Assembly: GCA_038259365.1 (NCBI GenBank)
Contig: JBBSOW010000006.1
Span: 1 to 62,835, forward strand
DNA from: JBBSOW01 sp038259365
GTDB taxonomy: Bacteria > Actinomycetota > Actinomycetes > Propionibacteriales > Propionibacteriaceae
Direction: 5' to 3'
Length of the DNA: 62,835 nucleotides
The notes under the pieces were generated by a model. It was not told the DNA's origin, did not search any database, and saw nothing but the letters and a program-made list of their open reading frames with translations. Both the position numbers and the translations under genes were made by a program. Position 1 is the stretch's first letter; each line of letters opens with the position of its first letter. Positions 42,563 to 54,991 of the stretch are shown one piece after another.

Positions 42563-43545
42563 CATCCGCTGACGACGTCGCGACGCGCGACCGCTCTGTC
42601 ACCCGCCCCAACGAGCTAGAGCAGGGCTGGCCCTCGTGGCACGCCGAGAGCCTCGAGGCCGCGCGCCGGGTGGCGGTGGCGAAGACGGATTCGTCGGATC
42701 TCGGACTGGCGAACGAGTTGTACCGAGGTTGGTACGCCTGTCCAGGACGCGAGACCCCCACTCCCGATCCGTGGGACGCCCCCATGTCAGGAACCCTGCG
42801 CGCGGCCCACGCGGGCGGGCGGCGCTGGACGAGCACGCCCGCCACCGTCGTGCAGGCCGGCCTGGCCGGTGTGGCCGTGATCGAGGAGCCAGCCGGCACC
42901 GGGCGCCGCCGCCGTGCGCTGTGTCGAGGGGAGTACGTCACCGCGTCGGGAGCACCGGGCACGAGTCCCGAGAAGGGCGACGAACTCCGCTCGCTGGAAC
43001 GCCGCGGCGGACTCGTCGTCGAGGGGTGGTGGCGAACCTGGAGCGCCCCGTGGCAGAGCCTGCCACGGGAAGACGACGTTATCGTTGCCCCGTTGAGTCG
43101 TCTCTACATAGCCCCCCGTGGCGGCCAGGAAGCCCGCATCACCGCGGCCCTGACCACCCTGCTCGAGCAGATTGGCGGCGCCTGGTGCCTGAAGCTGCCG
43201 GCCGAACGAACCCAGTTGGTGCGGCCCGACGCGATCGTCGTCTACGTGCCCAGCGCCACCGTGACCGCCCTCGCCGAGGCGGTGTTGAGCGCACTGGCTG
43301 GCCGCACCCACGGCAGGCCACCGCCGCTCACCGCGCCGCTGGCCGAGGGAATCGGCTGGGCGGAGGATCCGGGCACCGGGTTCAGCTTCGGCGAACAGCG
43401 TTGCGACCTGATCGCCCAAGCGTTCAACCGGCTCTCCCCATCGGCGCGTGCCGATCGTGGGGCTTTCCTCCAAGCGATCGCGGCCGCGTTCGTCGATGCC
43501 GGATTCGATCCGGGCAAACCCCACCTGCGTCGGAGGGCGCCATGA
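42559..43545 (+). CDS. HopA1-domain protein, predicted phospho-Ser/Thr lyase
   Basis: This 328-residue protein has the HopA1 effector-family fold: an N-terminal LANELYRGWYACPG, central GWWRTW and ALTTLLEQIGGAWCLKLPAE, AIVVYVPSATVTAL, and the C-terminal block PLAEGIGWAEDPGTGFSFGE followed by QRCDLIAQAF, about residues 262-290. HopA1-like proteins paired with APH-like kinases eliminate phosphate from Ser/Thr to form dehydro residues. It is coupled by ATGA overlaps to the kinase before it and the LanC-like gene after it, consistent with a stoichiometric complex. Confidence 0.85.
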   Translation: MTSADDVATRDRSVTRPNELEQGWPSWHAESLEAARRVAVAKTDSSDLGLANELYRGWYACPGRETPTPDPWDAPMSGTLRAAHAGGRRWTSTPATVVQAGLAGVAVIEEPAGTGRRRRALCRGEYVTASGAPGTSPEKGDELRSLERRGGLVVEGWWRTWSAPWQSLPREDDVIVAPLSRLYIAPRGGQEARITAALTTLLEQIGGAWCLKLPAERTQLVRPDAIVVYVPSATVTALAEAVLSALAGRTHGRPPPLTAPLAEGIGWAEDPGTGFSFGEQRCDLIAQAFNRLSPSARADRGAFLQAIAAAFVDAGFDPGKPHLRRRAP

Positions 43546-44783
43546 CTCTGCACGTCCAAGAGGAAGACTCCGTGGCCGAACGGCTGCACCGAGCGGCGAA
43601 CCGGTGCGTCGATTCGCTCATCGATCTCACCATCAGCGACCGGGCGGGCATTACCTGGCCGAGCTGGCGGTTCGGTACGGATTCCCGCCCGGCAGGCGTG
43701 ACCGGCGGGCAATCGGACCTCTACGGCGGAGACGCCGGCATCGCGTGGGCCCTGGGCCGGCTCGGGCCGGCGCTGGACCGGCCGGACGCCATCGTCCTCG
43801 CCGACACCGCCCGTGCCGACCTGCGACATCGCCTACGTGGACAGGACCCCGACGGCGGGTGGCTCAGCGGAAACGCGAGCGTGCTGTCGGCGCTGTCCGA
43901 TCCTCCCACTCTGGCCGAGTTGCCCGCCCAAACCGATCTGACGGCCGGAGCCGCCGGTGTCCTGTTGGCCGCGGCCCGCGCGAACGCCGATGTGGCCACC
44001 GGGCGCATCCTCGTCAACGAGCTTCGACGTCGGGCTCGACCCGGCGTGTGGGGTTGTTCCTGGCCCGAACCCACGATGAGCGGGGACGGGGCGAGGCCGC
44101 TGTGCGGGCTCAGCCACGGCGCGTCGGGCATCTGTTGGGCGCTGGTGGAAGCGGCGGCGCGTTGGCCGGGGCTGGCCGACGAGGCGCTGAGCCTGGCCGA
44201 GCAAGGGTTCGCCTGGGAGGCGTGTTGGTCCGATCCTGTGCAAGGTGGTTGGCCCGACCTCCGCGAGGGCGGTCACTCCTTCGGAGCCTACTGGTGTCAC
44301 GGGGCGGCCGGGGCGGGCGCGGTCCGGCTTCGAATACTGGAACTGATGGGTGCCGGGTCAGGATCAGGGCTCGGCACCCCGTGGCCGAAGGAAAACGTCC
44401 TGGCCGAGGCGGAGACGGCGCTGCAGTCCGTCGGCGCACTGGTTCACGACGTCACCGAGATGCTGGGCGGTCGCGGTTTGGGAGACCAACACACGGGCTG
44501 GAATCTCCCAACCGGATGGACGCTATGCCACGGCTTGGGCGGTGGGATCGGGCTGCTGAGCTACGCCGCCGACGTCCTCGACGCTCCCTCTCTACTGGAC
44601 ACCGCTCGCTCGGCGACCTGCACCTTCTTAGAACAGGCAGGAGATGACCCCGCTCATTGGCCGGCCGGCATCAGGGACACCGACGGCGACGTCAGCCTGT
44701 TGAACGGTGTCGCGGGCACGGCGGTCCTACTCGCCGAGCTCGCCGGGGCGTTACAGCCAGGAACGACGGTCCTGCTGAGCTAA
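43542..44783 (+). CDS. LanC-like cyclase
   Basis: This 413-residue alpha/alpha-barrel protein has LanC signatures: repeated G-x-x-G helices (GGQSDLYGGDAGIAWALG, LSHGASGICWAL), then YWCHGAAGAG with Cys252, and LCHGLGGGIGLL with Cys329-His330. These are the three zinc ligands of lanthionine cyclases. WGCSWPEP is also typical. Such enzymes add Cys thiols to dehydroalanine/dehydrobutyrine. It starts within the stop of the HopA1 gene. No dehydratase domain is fused. A glutathione-adding LanC-like role is less likely, given the adjacent kinase and lyase. Confidence 0.88.
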   Translation: MTLHVQEEDSVAERLHRAANRCVDSLIDLTISDRAGITWPSWRFGTDSRPAGVTGGQSDLYGGDAGIAWALGRLGPALDRPDAIVLADTARADLRHRLRGQDPDGGWLSGNASVLSALSDPPTLAELPAQTDLTAGAAGVLLAAARANADVATGRILVNELRRRARPGVWGCSWPEPTMSGDGARPLCGLSHGASGICWALVEAAARWPGLADEALSLAEQGFAWEACWSDPVQGGWPDLREGGHSFGAYWCHGAAGAGAVRLRILELMGAGSGSGLGTPWPKENVLAEAETALQSVGALVHDVTEMLGGRGLGDQHTGWNLPTGWTLCHGLGGGIGLLSYAADVLDAPSLLDTARSATCTFLEQAGDDPAHWPAGIRDTDGDVSLLNGVAGTAVLLAELAGALQPGTTVLLS

Positions 44784-44792
44784 CCTCTTCTG

Positions 44793-45565
44793 ATGAACGC
44801 GCGCGCCGGAGAACCGCTACCTGCCGGGGTGCTGGCTCGTGAGGTGCTGAGCGAGCAGCTCGTGCGGATTCGGCTCGGCGAGCTGGCCGGGTTCTGCTCC
44901 ACCGGCATCCTCGATGAGTGGGTCGCGCTGACCGTGCCCGGCCAGTTCCAGACCCGGTACTACAGCGTGCGGCACTGGGACGGCGCGGAACTCGTGCTCG
45001 ACGTCGTCGTCCACCCCCACGGCCTGGTGACCGAGTGGGCCCAGACCGAGTGCGTGGGCGATGTCGTCGGGGTCGCCCAACCCAGGGGCGCGTTCGATCC
45101 GCCCGCCGACGCGCGGTGGCTGATCGTGCTCGGCGACCTGACCGCGCTGCCCGCGATCGCGCGGATCCGCCAACACTGCCCGCTCCCTGGACCCACCGTT
45201 ATCGAGGCTCCCGCCGGGACCGCGGACAGCTATCCCGATCTCGGCGCCGAGGACCTCACCTGGCGCGTCCCGCCGGGTCCGGGGGTCAGCGCCCTGGCCG
45301 ACGCGCTGCCCGGGCTTGCGTGGCCCGAAGGCCCCGGTTACTTCTGGATGGGAGGCGAATCCGGCCAGATGCGCCGCATCCGCCAGCACCTGCGGCGCGA
45401 GCGGAAGCTGGCGACCCCGTCGTATCACGTGATGGGGTACTGGAACGCCGACCGCAGCCCGCAAGCCCGGGCCGTCGATCCCGGACCCATCTATCGCCGC
45501 GGCAAGGCCGCCGGAAAGTCCGACGAGACCATCTGGGCCGAGTACGACGCGGCCCGCGAACGCGG

Positions 45566-45569
<4 letters not shown>
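44793..45569 (+). CDS. Siderophore-interacting-type flavin reductase
   Basis: This 258-residue protein belongs to the SIP (FAD-binding 9) family. It has a flavin-binding barrel (VPGQFQTRYYSVRHWDG, then VVHPHGLVTEWA), a Rossmann-type half (WLIVLGDLTALPAIARI, YFWMGGESGQMRRIRQHL) and the typical C-terminus (YHVMGYWNADRS). SIPs reduce ferric siderophores. It begins nine bases after the LanC-like gene, so it is probably co-transcribed; whether it reduces iron or acts on a modified peptide cannot be told. Its end overlaps the convergent uvrA by four bases. Confidence 0.85.
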
Positions 45570-48682
<3,113 letters not shown>

Positions 48683-48742
48683 CCGAACAATGCTAGGCGC
48701 CACCTCTGACAGTTCACGATTCGAAGCGGCCGTGGACCTCCC

Positions 48743-50353
48743 TCAGAGACAGTCCTCGCGCAGGAACCGCTGCTCACCGGCCACCCAGGTCTCATCGACC
48801 TGGACGAGGTCGATGTCGTCGGGATCGATGCTGAAGACGTCGCGATCCAGTACGACGAACGAACCCTCGTAGCCTGCCTCGATCTGGCCTAGCCCGTCCA
48901 GCGGCATGCACTGGGCGGCCCGGGCGGTGTAGAGCAGGATCGCTTGAGGCACAGTGATGGCCTCGTGCTGGCCGATGTCGGCCCCGGTGTGCGAACGGCG
49001 CCGGACCGCCGCCTGCACCGAGACGAAGACGTCATCGGCGTCGGCCCAGGCCGTGGCGGGCGCGTCGGAGGACAGCGCGGCGGCGGGCACGTGTTCGTAG
49101 AAGGACTTGATCGGGTAGGCGATCTCGAACTGATCCGCTGACAAGTTGTTGGCGTAGGCGCGGTACTCGGCGAAGAAGAAGATGGTGTGACTCACCACCG
49201 CAAAGCTCATCTTGGCCCGCTCGATGCGCCGCATCCGCTCGCGGCTGAACAGCGTGGCATGATCGAGCCGGATCGAGGGGTAGTCACCCATCCAGGGTTC
49301 CTCGCCCTCGAACAGCTCGATGACGTGATCGAGAGCCCGGTCGCCCATCGCGTGCACGGCCACCTGTACCTGATTTGCCCGCGCCCACTCCACCGCGCTG
49401 CGCAGGTCGACATCCTCCATCGTGCGGATGCCGTGGTCGCAGGTTCCCGGGTAAGCCTCGTGCACCCACGCCGTGCGGTTGGAGTAGGCCCCGTCCATGA
49501 ACAGCTTGGTGCCGACGATGCGGGCGCGCCCGGTCTTGTCGTCGTCGGACAGCTTCGGGGGATCGGACTTGAGGTGTTCCCAGCCCAGGTACATCCCCAC
49601 CTGGGGCAGCCAGCCGTCACCCTCGGCCGCCCGGAAGGTGGCCAGCGGCTCGGAAATCAGCGTGGCGAACAGATCTCCGCATCCCACGATCCCGCGCTCC
49701 ATGAAGTGTCGGGTGAGACCGGCTACCTGGTGCACCGAGGCCGCGCGCTCCGCCACCGGGATCAGGTCGAAGACCGAATCGGTCGCCGCCTTCTCGATGA
49801 GCTGGCCGTTGGGGCTGCCATCGGGCTCGCGGCCGAAGGCCGCACCGGGTGGATCGGCGGTAACTGCCGTGATACCGCCCAGCTGGAGGGCGACGGTGTT
49901 CACGGCAGCGGAGTGCCCGTCGCAGCGTCGGACGAACACCGGTTGGGTGGCCGACACCTTGTCCAGATCGTGTCGATCGGGTTGTCGCCCCTCTGGATAG
50001 TCCGACTCGTCGTAGCCGAAACCGAGGATCCACTCGCCGGGTCCAGCCCCAAGCTGTGGACTCGTCAGGAGGATCTCGATCAGCCCCTCCAGCGAATCCA
50101 CCGCCGGCGGCAGGCAGCTCACGTAGTCGCTCAACGTCGACATGAAAGCCGGGTGGGTGTGGACATCCAAGAGCCCCGGCAACACCGTCTTGCCCTTGAG
50201 ATCTACCGCGCTCGCGCCTTCGGCGGTGTTGACGTGGGCTTCTCGATCGGTCGCGTTGCCGACCCAGGTGAACCGTCCGTCGGTGACCTCGAAAGCGTCG
50301 ACGAAGTCGTCTTCGCCTCGCCCGGTGAAGACCTTCCCATTGGTGAACAGCAT
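48743..50353 (-). CDS. YtcJ-like amidohydrolase
   Basis: This 536-residue metal-dependent hydrolase (Amidohydro_3) has the N-terminal cap strand (LFTNGKVFTGRG), the first metal motif (LPGLLDVHTHPAFM), the His residues in RLDHATLFSRERM and in VHAMGDRALDHV, and the C-terminal SSDAPATAWADAD. Substrates are probably cyclic or N-acyl amides, unassigned. The ATG at 50353 follows GGAGGAG. It is divergent from a peptidase/amidase cluster and forms an amide-catabolism island with it. Confidence 0.86.
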   Translation of the reverse strand: MLFTNGKVFTGRGEDDFVDAFEVTDGRFTWVGNATDREAHVNTAEGASAVDLKGKTVLPGLLDVHTHPAFMSTLSDYVSCLPPAVDSLEGLIEILLTSPQLGAGPGEWILGFGYDESDYPEGRQPDRHDLDKVSATQPVFVRRCDGHSAAVNTVALQLGGITAVTADPPGAAFGREPDGSPNGQLIEKAATDSVFDLIPVAERAASVHQVAGLTRHFMERGIVGCGDLFATLISEPLATFRAAEGDGWLPQVGMYLGWEHLKSDPPKLSDDDKTGRARIVGTKLFMDGAYSNRTAWVHEAYPGTCDHGIRTMEDVDLRSAVEWARANQVQVAVHAMGDRALDHVIELFEGEEPWMGDYPSIRLDHATLFSRERMRRIERAKMSFAVVSHTIFFFAEYRAYANNLSADQFEIAYPIKSFYEHVPAAALSSDAPATAWADADDVFVSVQAAVRRRSHTGADIGQHEAITVPQAILLYTARAAQCMPLDGLGQIEAGYEGSFVVLDRDVFSIDPDDIDLVQVDETWVAGEQRFLREDCL

Positions 50354-50615
50354 CTTTGCGCAGGCTCCTCCAGGTTGACTTTCCGGTGACGCTAGCATCG
50401 CCTGTCAGGTTCGGATAGGGCTTGGGGCCGGGCTGCACCGAACGAGCGCGCGCACCCGGTTCGAGCAGGTTAGATAACTAAACGAGCGTCGAGATGACGC
50501 AGACGGGCGCCAGCGGCCAACCAGGCGTTCCAGGCGGTTGACTTCACATCATCGTCTCCTCGACTGCACGGAGGACGACCTGCTGTCGAGCTGGCAAAGA
50601 AGAGGTAGGTATCAC
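50354..50615. other. Divergent promoter region of the amidohydrolase island
   Basis: 262 bases between the divergent YtcJ-like gene and the M20 gene. It contains the partly palindromic GTTAGATAACTAAAC (50469-50483), AT-rich against its surroundings, which may be a regulator site, for instance for the Lrp-type protein encoded 3.5 kb away. No gene is seen. Confidence 0.4.
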
Positions 50616-51794
50616 ATGGTCACCACGTTCACCGTCCCCGAAGCAGACGTCATCAAGTGGCGACGCCATCTGCACGCGAATCCGGAGTTGTCGAACCAGG
50701 AGTTCGAGACCTCGGCCTTCGTCGAACGTCACCTGCGCAGCTTTGGGCTTCGCACCTCGCGACCGACTCCCACCTCGGTGCTGGGAATCCTGACCGGGAC
50801 CGGCGAGACCCCCTCTTCGACGGGGTTCGACTGCATCGCTCTCCGCGCCGACATGGATGCCCTGCCGGTTCAAGAGGAGACCGGATTGCCCTTCTCCTCG
50901 ACCGTCGATGGGGTCATGCACGCCTGTGGCCACGACACTCACACGGCCATGCTGCTCGGGACCGCCAGGACCCTGGTCGGCTTGCGCAATAAGTTCAGTG
51001 GCACCGTGAAGTTCCTCTTCCAACACGCCGAGGAGAAGAACCCCGGCGGGGCCAAGTTCATGGTCGAAGCGGGCGTCCTGAAGGGTGTGGATCGCGTCTT
51101 CGGCTTCCACGTCATGAACGGGCCGAAGGCGACAGTCCAGGTGGCTAAGGGCAACGCCACCTCTTCGGCGGGCGGCTTCTTTCTCAAGATCCAGGGGGTG
51201 GGCTCACACGGCTCGATGCCCCACCTCGGCCGGGACCCGATCCTGTGCGCCTCGCAGGTGATCGTCGCCCTCAACCACATCGTCGCGCGCGACGTCGACC
51301 CTTCGCATACCGTGGTCGTCAACGCCGGATTCGTCGCCGGCGGCTCGGCCCCCAACGTCATCCCCGATACCGCCAAACTCGGCTGCTCCATCCGGACCTA
51401 CACCCCCGAGGACGCCGAGATCACCTATCGCCGAGCCGACGAGGTGGTCCGCGGGATCTGCCTGGCGTACGGCTGCACCTTCGACATCGACTGGATCCCC
51501 CCCTACGACATCGTGATCAACGACCCCGCCATGGCCGACGTCGCCCTCAACGCGGCCCGCAAGGTGCTGGGCGAGGACAAGGTCTCGCAGTGTGGACCGT
51601 CCACGGCCAGCGAGGACTTCTCCGAGTTCACCAAAGTGGTCCCCGGTGCCTTCGTGTTGATCAACGGCGGTAACGCCGAGGACGGTCTGCCCTACCAAAA
51701 CCACCACCCCGCGTTCAACGTCCGCGAAGAGACCCTCGCCGCCGGGGTCAAGACCGAGGTGCAGATCGTGTTGGACATGCTCGGAGAGGGCTGA
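50616..51794 (+). CDS. M20-family amidohydrolase (aminoacylase/hippurate hydrolase type)
   Basis: This 392-residue zinc or manganese hydrolase has RRHLHANPELSNQEF at the start, the metal site DGVMHACGHDTHTAMLLG, FLFQHAEEKNPGGAKFM, and the dimerisation domain (GVGSHGSMPHLGRDPI). It ends with the conserved EDFSEF. Such enzymes deacylate N-acyl amino acids or cleave amides. I chose the ATG at 50616 behind AGAGGTAGG; the open frame extends 26 codons upstream. Two bases separate it from the next gene. Confidence 0.9.
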   Translation: MVTTFTVPEADVIKWRRHLHANPELSNQEFETSAFVERHLRSFGLRTSRPTPTSVLGILTGTGETPSSTGFDCIALRADMDALPVQEETGLPFSSTVDGVMHACGHDTHTAMLLGTARTLVGLRNKFSGTVKFLFQHAEEKNPGGAKFMVEAGVLKGVDRVFGFHVMNGPKATVQVAKGNATSSAGGFFLKIQGVGSHGSMPHLGRDPILCASQVIVALNHIVARDVDPSHTVVVNAGFVAGGSAPNVIPDTAKLGCSIRTYTPEDAEITYRRADEVVRGICLAYGCTFDIDWIPPYDIVINDPAMADVALNAARKVLGEDKVSQCGPSTASEDFSEFTKVVPGAFVLINGGNAEDGLPYQNHHPAFNVREETLAAGVKTEVQIVLDMLGEG

Positions 51795-51795
51795 G

Positions 51796-53346
51796 GTGGC
51801 CCTCACTCGCCAGGAACTCCTGCCGAGCACCCTGATCACCAGCACCCGCCTCGTCCAGCTGGAAGGAGGGGAGGCCGCCAGCCACACCGTGGACGTTCGG
51901 ATCCGCGACGGTGTGGTGATCGAGGTCGCGCCCTCGCTTGCGCCCGTTGCCCACGAGATCGTGCACGACGCCGACGGGCGGTGGGCGATGCCCGGGTTGT
52001 GGGATTTCCACGTGCACATGGGGCAGTGGGCCAGCGTCCTGAGGCGCGTCGACACCTCGGGCACCGCCGGACCCGAAGAGGTCCTCGCCCGCGTGACCCA
52101 GTTCTTGGCGGCCCAACCAGCTCTCGAACCAGACGCCCTGATCGTTGGGTGGGGACACCGCTCGGCCGTGTGGTCTCGGTTGCCAACGGTGGATGAGCTG
52201 GACGAGGTGACGGGAGCGCACCCCGTGGTGTTGGTCAGCGGGGACGGGCACAACGGCTGGCTGAACAGCCGGGCGATCGGCCTGCTCGGAGCGCCCGCAG
52301 ACACCACCGGCCCGCTCAGCGAAAACGACTGGTTTCCCGTCTACAGCCGCGTCGACGGGCTACCCGGGGTCGCGGATTCGGCGGAGGACGCCTACTCAGA
52401 AGCCATCCGGCAGGCCAACGCCCTCGGCGTCGTCGGCATCACGGATCTGGAGTTCGGGCCGGGTTATCTGGACTGGCCACGACGGTTCGCCAACGGGATC
52501 CAAAACCTGCGGGCGCGCGCCGCCATCTACCCCGAAGATCTCGAGGAACTCCTCGCCACGGGACTCGAGACCGGTGACGAGCTGGGCGAGACGGCCGGGA
52601 TCTTGCGGATGGGACCGCTCAAGATCATCTCCGACGGCTCGCTGAACACGCGCAGCGCCTACTGTTTCGAGCCCTACGCCGACGCCCCGGCCGGCTCGAC
52701 TCATCGCGGCAGCGCCAACTTTTCCGCCGATCAGCTCGACGTGCTGTTCAACCGGGCTCGCGTGCACGGCCTAGAACTCGCCGTGCACGCCATCGGCGAC
52801 GCCGCCGTCGCCCAGGCATTGGACTGCTTCGCCTCCACCGGGGCCCGCGGCAGCATCGAGCACGCCCAACTCATTGCCACCGAGGACATCGCGCGGCTGG
52901 CCGAACTGGGCATCTCCGCTAGCGTGCAACCGGCCCATCTGCTCGACGACCGCGACGTCACCAGCCGTTGCTGGCCAGACCGCGAAGAGCGGTGTTTTTC
53001 GTTGCGCTCCATGCTCGACGCCGGGGTGCGGCTTTTGATGGGATCGGACGCCCCGGTATCGTCGCTCGATCCCTGGCTGACGGTCTCGGCGGCGGTGTTT
53101 CGCAGCGGTGACGAGCGGGCCCCGTGGATCCCTGAGCAGGCCATCTCAGCGCGAGAGGCCCTGGCCCGCAGCACGAACGGTGAGCCCACCATCGCGGCCG
53201 GGAACGCCGGCGACGTGGTGTTGCTCGACGATGATCCGCTGGCGGCCGCCACCGACGATGGCGACGCCCGCGCCCTCGCCGCCCAGCTGCGCGGCACCAG
53301 AGTTGCCGCTACCTTCCTCGCCGGAAGGGCGGTCTATTTCGGCTAG
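51796..53346 (+). CDS. Second YtcJ-like amidohydrolase
   Basis: This 516-residue Amidohydro_3-family enzyme has MPGLWDFHVHMGQWASVL (first metal motif), LAVHAIGDAAVAQAL, SIEHAQLIA and LLMGSDAPVSSLDPW (catalytic Asp). It begins with GTG one base after the M20 stop, so the two are co-translated. It is related to, but clearly different from, the divergent YtcJ-like enzyme at 48.7-50.4 kb. Substrate unknown. Confidence 0.86.
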   Translation: MALTRQELLPSTLITSTRLVQLEGGEAASHTVDVRIRDGVVIEVAPSLAPVAHEIVHDADGRWAMPGLWDFHVHMGQWASVLRRVDTSGTAGPEEVLARVTQFLAAQPALEPDALIVGWGHRSAVWSRLPTVDELDEVTGAHPVVLVSGDGHNGWLNSRAIGLLGAPADTTGPLSENDWFPVYSRVDGLPGVADSAEDAYSEAIRQANALGVVGITDLEFGPGYLDWPRRFANGIQNLRARAAIYPEDLEELLATGLETGDELGETAGILRMGPLKIISDGSLNTRSAYCFEPYADAPAGSTHRGSANFSADQLDVLFNRARVHGLELAVHAIGDAAVAQALDCFASTGARGSIEHAQLIATEDIARLAELGISASVQPAHLLDDRDVTSRCWPDREERCFSLRSMLDAGVRLLMGSDAPVSSLDPWLTVSAAVFRSGDERAPWIPEQAISAREALARSTNGEPTIAAGNAGDVVLLDDDPLAAATDDGDARALAAQLRGTRVAATFLAGRAVYFG

Positions 53347-53750
53347 GGTGCGGCGATGAGGGGGAAGGCTCCGCTTTCCAAGAGCCCGGTCCACGATGTC
53401 ACCGCGTGCTCGTAGTTCTTGACCTGCTCGCGGGTCGGCGAGAACTCGACGTAGCGCGTACCCGCGCTCACGAGGCTGTTGTGCCCGGGCTGAACGATGT
53501 AGGCGTCGCCAGCACCAAACGTCTCGTCTCCCTCGTTGGTGCGATAGACGATCTGTCCCTCGATCACGTAGCCGAGGTGGAAGGTCTGGCATTGTCCGTT
53601 GGGCAGCGACCTGTTCTGCTCGGTGGTATCGACATCGTCGGTCTCTGTCTCGAAGTTGACCGTCCACCCCCCGGGAAAGTTCTCCGACCTGCTCACCGCA
53701 CCAGGAATCTGCTGCGTAACGCCGGCGGTGGATTCTGAGGCCTTTGGCAT
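53343..53750 (-). CDS. Cupin-domain protein
   Basis: This 135-residue protein holds one small-barrel cupin: FHLGYVIEGQIVYRTNEGDE, then TFGAGDAYIVQPGHNSLV. It could be a ligand sensor or a small isomerase. The ATG at 53750 follows GAGGAGGG; upstream frame is rejected. It is divergent from the Lrp-type regulator and ends against the convergent YtcJ-like gene with a four-base overlap, so it belongs to the same island. Confidence 0.83.
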   Translation of the reverse strand: MPKASESTAGVTQQIPGAVSRSENFPGGWTVNFETETDDVDTTEQNRSLPNGQCQTFHLGYVIEGQIVYRTNEGDETFGAGDAYIVQPGHNSLVSAGTRYVEFSPTREQVKNYEHAVTSWTGLLESGAFPLIAAP

Positions 53751-53937
53751 CGTCCCTCCTCGATGATGCGGCATGGCGCGGTGCCGTCTTTCGAGCACCC
53801 GTCTGCGCGTGTTTACGTGCGGCTTCTCCTCCACACTACGCCCGTGCCGCGTAGTCTCGAGAAGCAACCGAGTTCGCAGACAAAAAGGCTGGCTACCGGA
53901 CCATTTCGTTCAGACACGGCCATCTTGAGGGGGGAAA

Positions 53938-54966
53938 GTGCACACCAGCCTCGACGAGCTGGACCTGCAGCTACTCAACACTCTGCAAGAGTTCCCTCGC
54001 ATTTCCTGGACCGATGCCGCCCAGGTGCTCGGCCTCTCGGCCAAAGCGGTTTCCGCGCGCTGGCGGCGGCTGACGGCACAAGGCATTGCGTGGATCGCGG
54101 TCCATCCGAATCCGGTATCGCCGGACTACGTCACCGCGATCGTCGAGCTGGGCTGCATGCCCGCCCGGCGGGCCGAACTGGTCGATCGGCTTGTCCTCGA
54201 CGGTCGGATCGTCAGCCTCGAAGAGCCGTCACGCGGCAGCCATATCCTGCTCACCGCGATGGTGGCCAACATTCCGGCGCTGTCCCAGCTTCTGTTGGAC
54301 GACCTGACGAGCTGTCCCGAGGTTGTCTCGATGAACTCCATGATCGTCGTCAACACCTTCGGCACCGGCGGGGATTGGCGGATCGGTGCTCTCGACGACA
54401 GGCAGTTGCAGCTTATTCGCCGCCGCCGTACTGAGACGCATGATCGGCGCGCCCACCGCAACCATCTCCCGACCGATGCGGCCCGGCTCGCCGAGGCTTT
54501 GCTCGCCGACGGACGGCTCTCCGTCGCCGACATCGCGCGGACGGTGGGAGAGAACCCGGCCACGGTGCGGCGCCACCTAGCGGCCCTACTCGTCACCGAT
54601 CGCCTCTCCTTTCGCTGCGATCTGAACCATACGACCGTGGGTTTGCCCATCACCGCGACCTACTTCGTGCGGGTCTCGCACCAGGATTTGCAACGTGCCA
54701 AGGCCGCGCTCCGGGGAATTTCGCGGCTGCGCGTGGGCGTGCAGGTGACCGGGGAAGCCAACCTGATCTTCTCGGTGCTCAGCCGCTCCATGTCAGACCT
54801 CGCCGCCTTCGACGAGAGCCTGGCCAAACACGTGCCGTGGATCGACGTCGTCGATTCGCTGGTCCTGCTCCGGTCCCGCAAACGGATGGGCTGGCTCCTC
54901 GATCCGCAGGGGCGCCGCACCGAGGATCATGTTCCCCCAACGGTGCTACAGCATCTGCTGGTGTAA
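53938..54966 (+). CDS. Tandem Lrp/AsnC-family transcription regulator
   Basis: This 342-residue protein has two Lrp-like halves. Residues 1-140 hold the first helix-turn-helix (ISWTDAAQVLGLSAKAVSAR) and an effector domain. Residues 180-310 hold the second (LSVADIARTVGENPATVRRH) and its effector domain (FVRVSHQDLQRAKAALRG, TGEANLIFSVLSRS). Lrp proteins sense amino acids or amide products, so it likely controls the amidohydrolase, cupin and MFS genes around it. GTG start with GGGGGGAA upstream. Confidence 0.86.
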   Translation: MHTSLDELDLQLLNTLQEFPRISWTDAAQVLGLSAKAVSARWRRLTAQGIAWIAVHPNPVSPDYVTAIVELGCMPARRAELVDRLVLDGRIVSLEEPSRGSHILLTAMVANIPALSQLLLDDLTSCPEVVSMNSMIVVNTFGTGGDWRIGALDDRQLQLIRRRRTETHDRRAHRNHLPTDAARLAEALLADGRLSVADIARTVGENPATVRRHLAALLVTDRLSFRCDLNHTTVGLPITATYFVRVSHQDLQRAKAALRGISRLRVGVQVTGEANLIFSVLSRSMSDLAAFDESLAKHVPWIDVVDSLVLLRSRKRMGWLLDPQGRRTEDHVPPTVLQHLLV

Positions 54967-54991
54967 CGTTCCTCGGCTCGCGCAGTGATAT

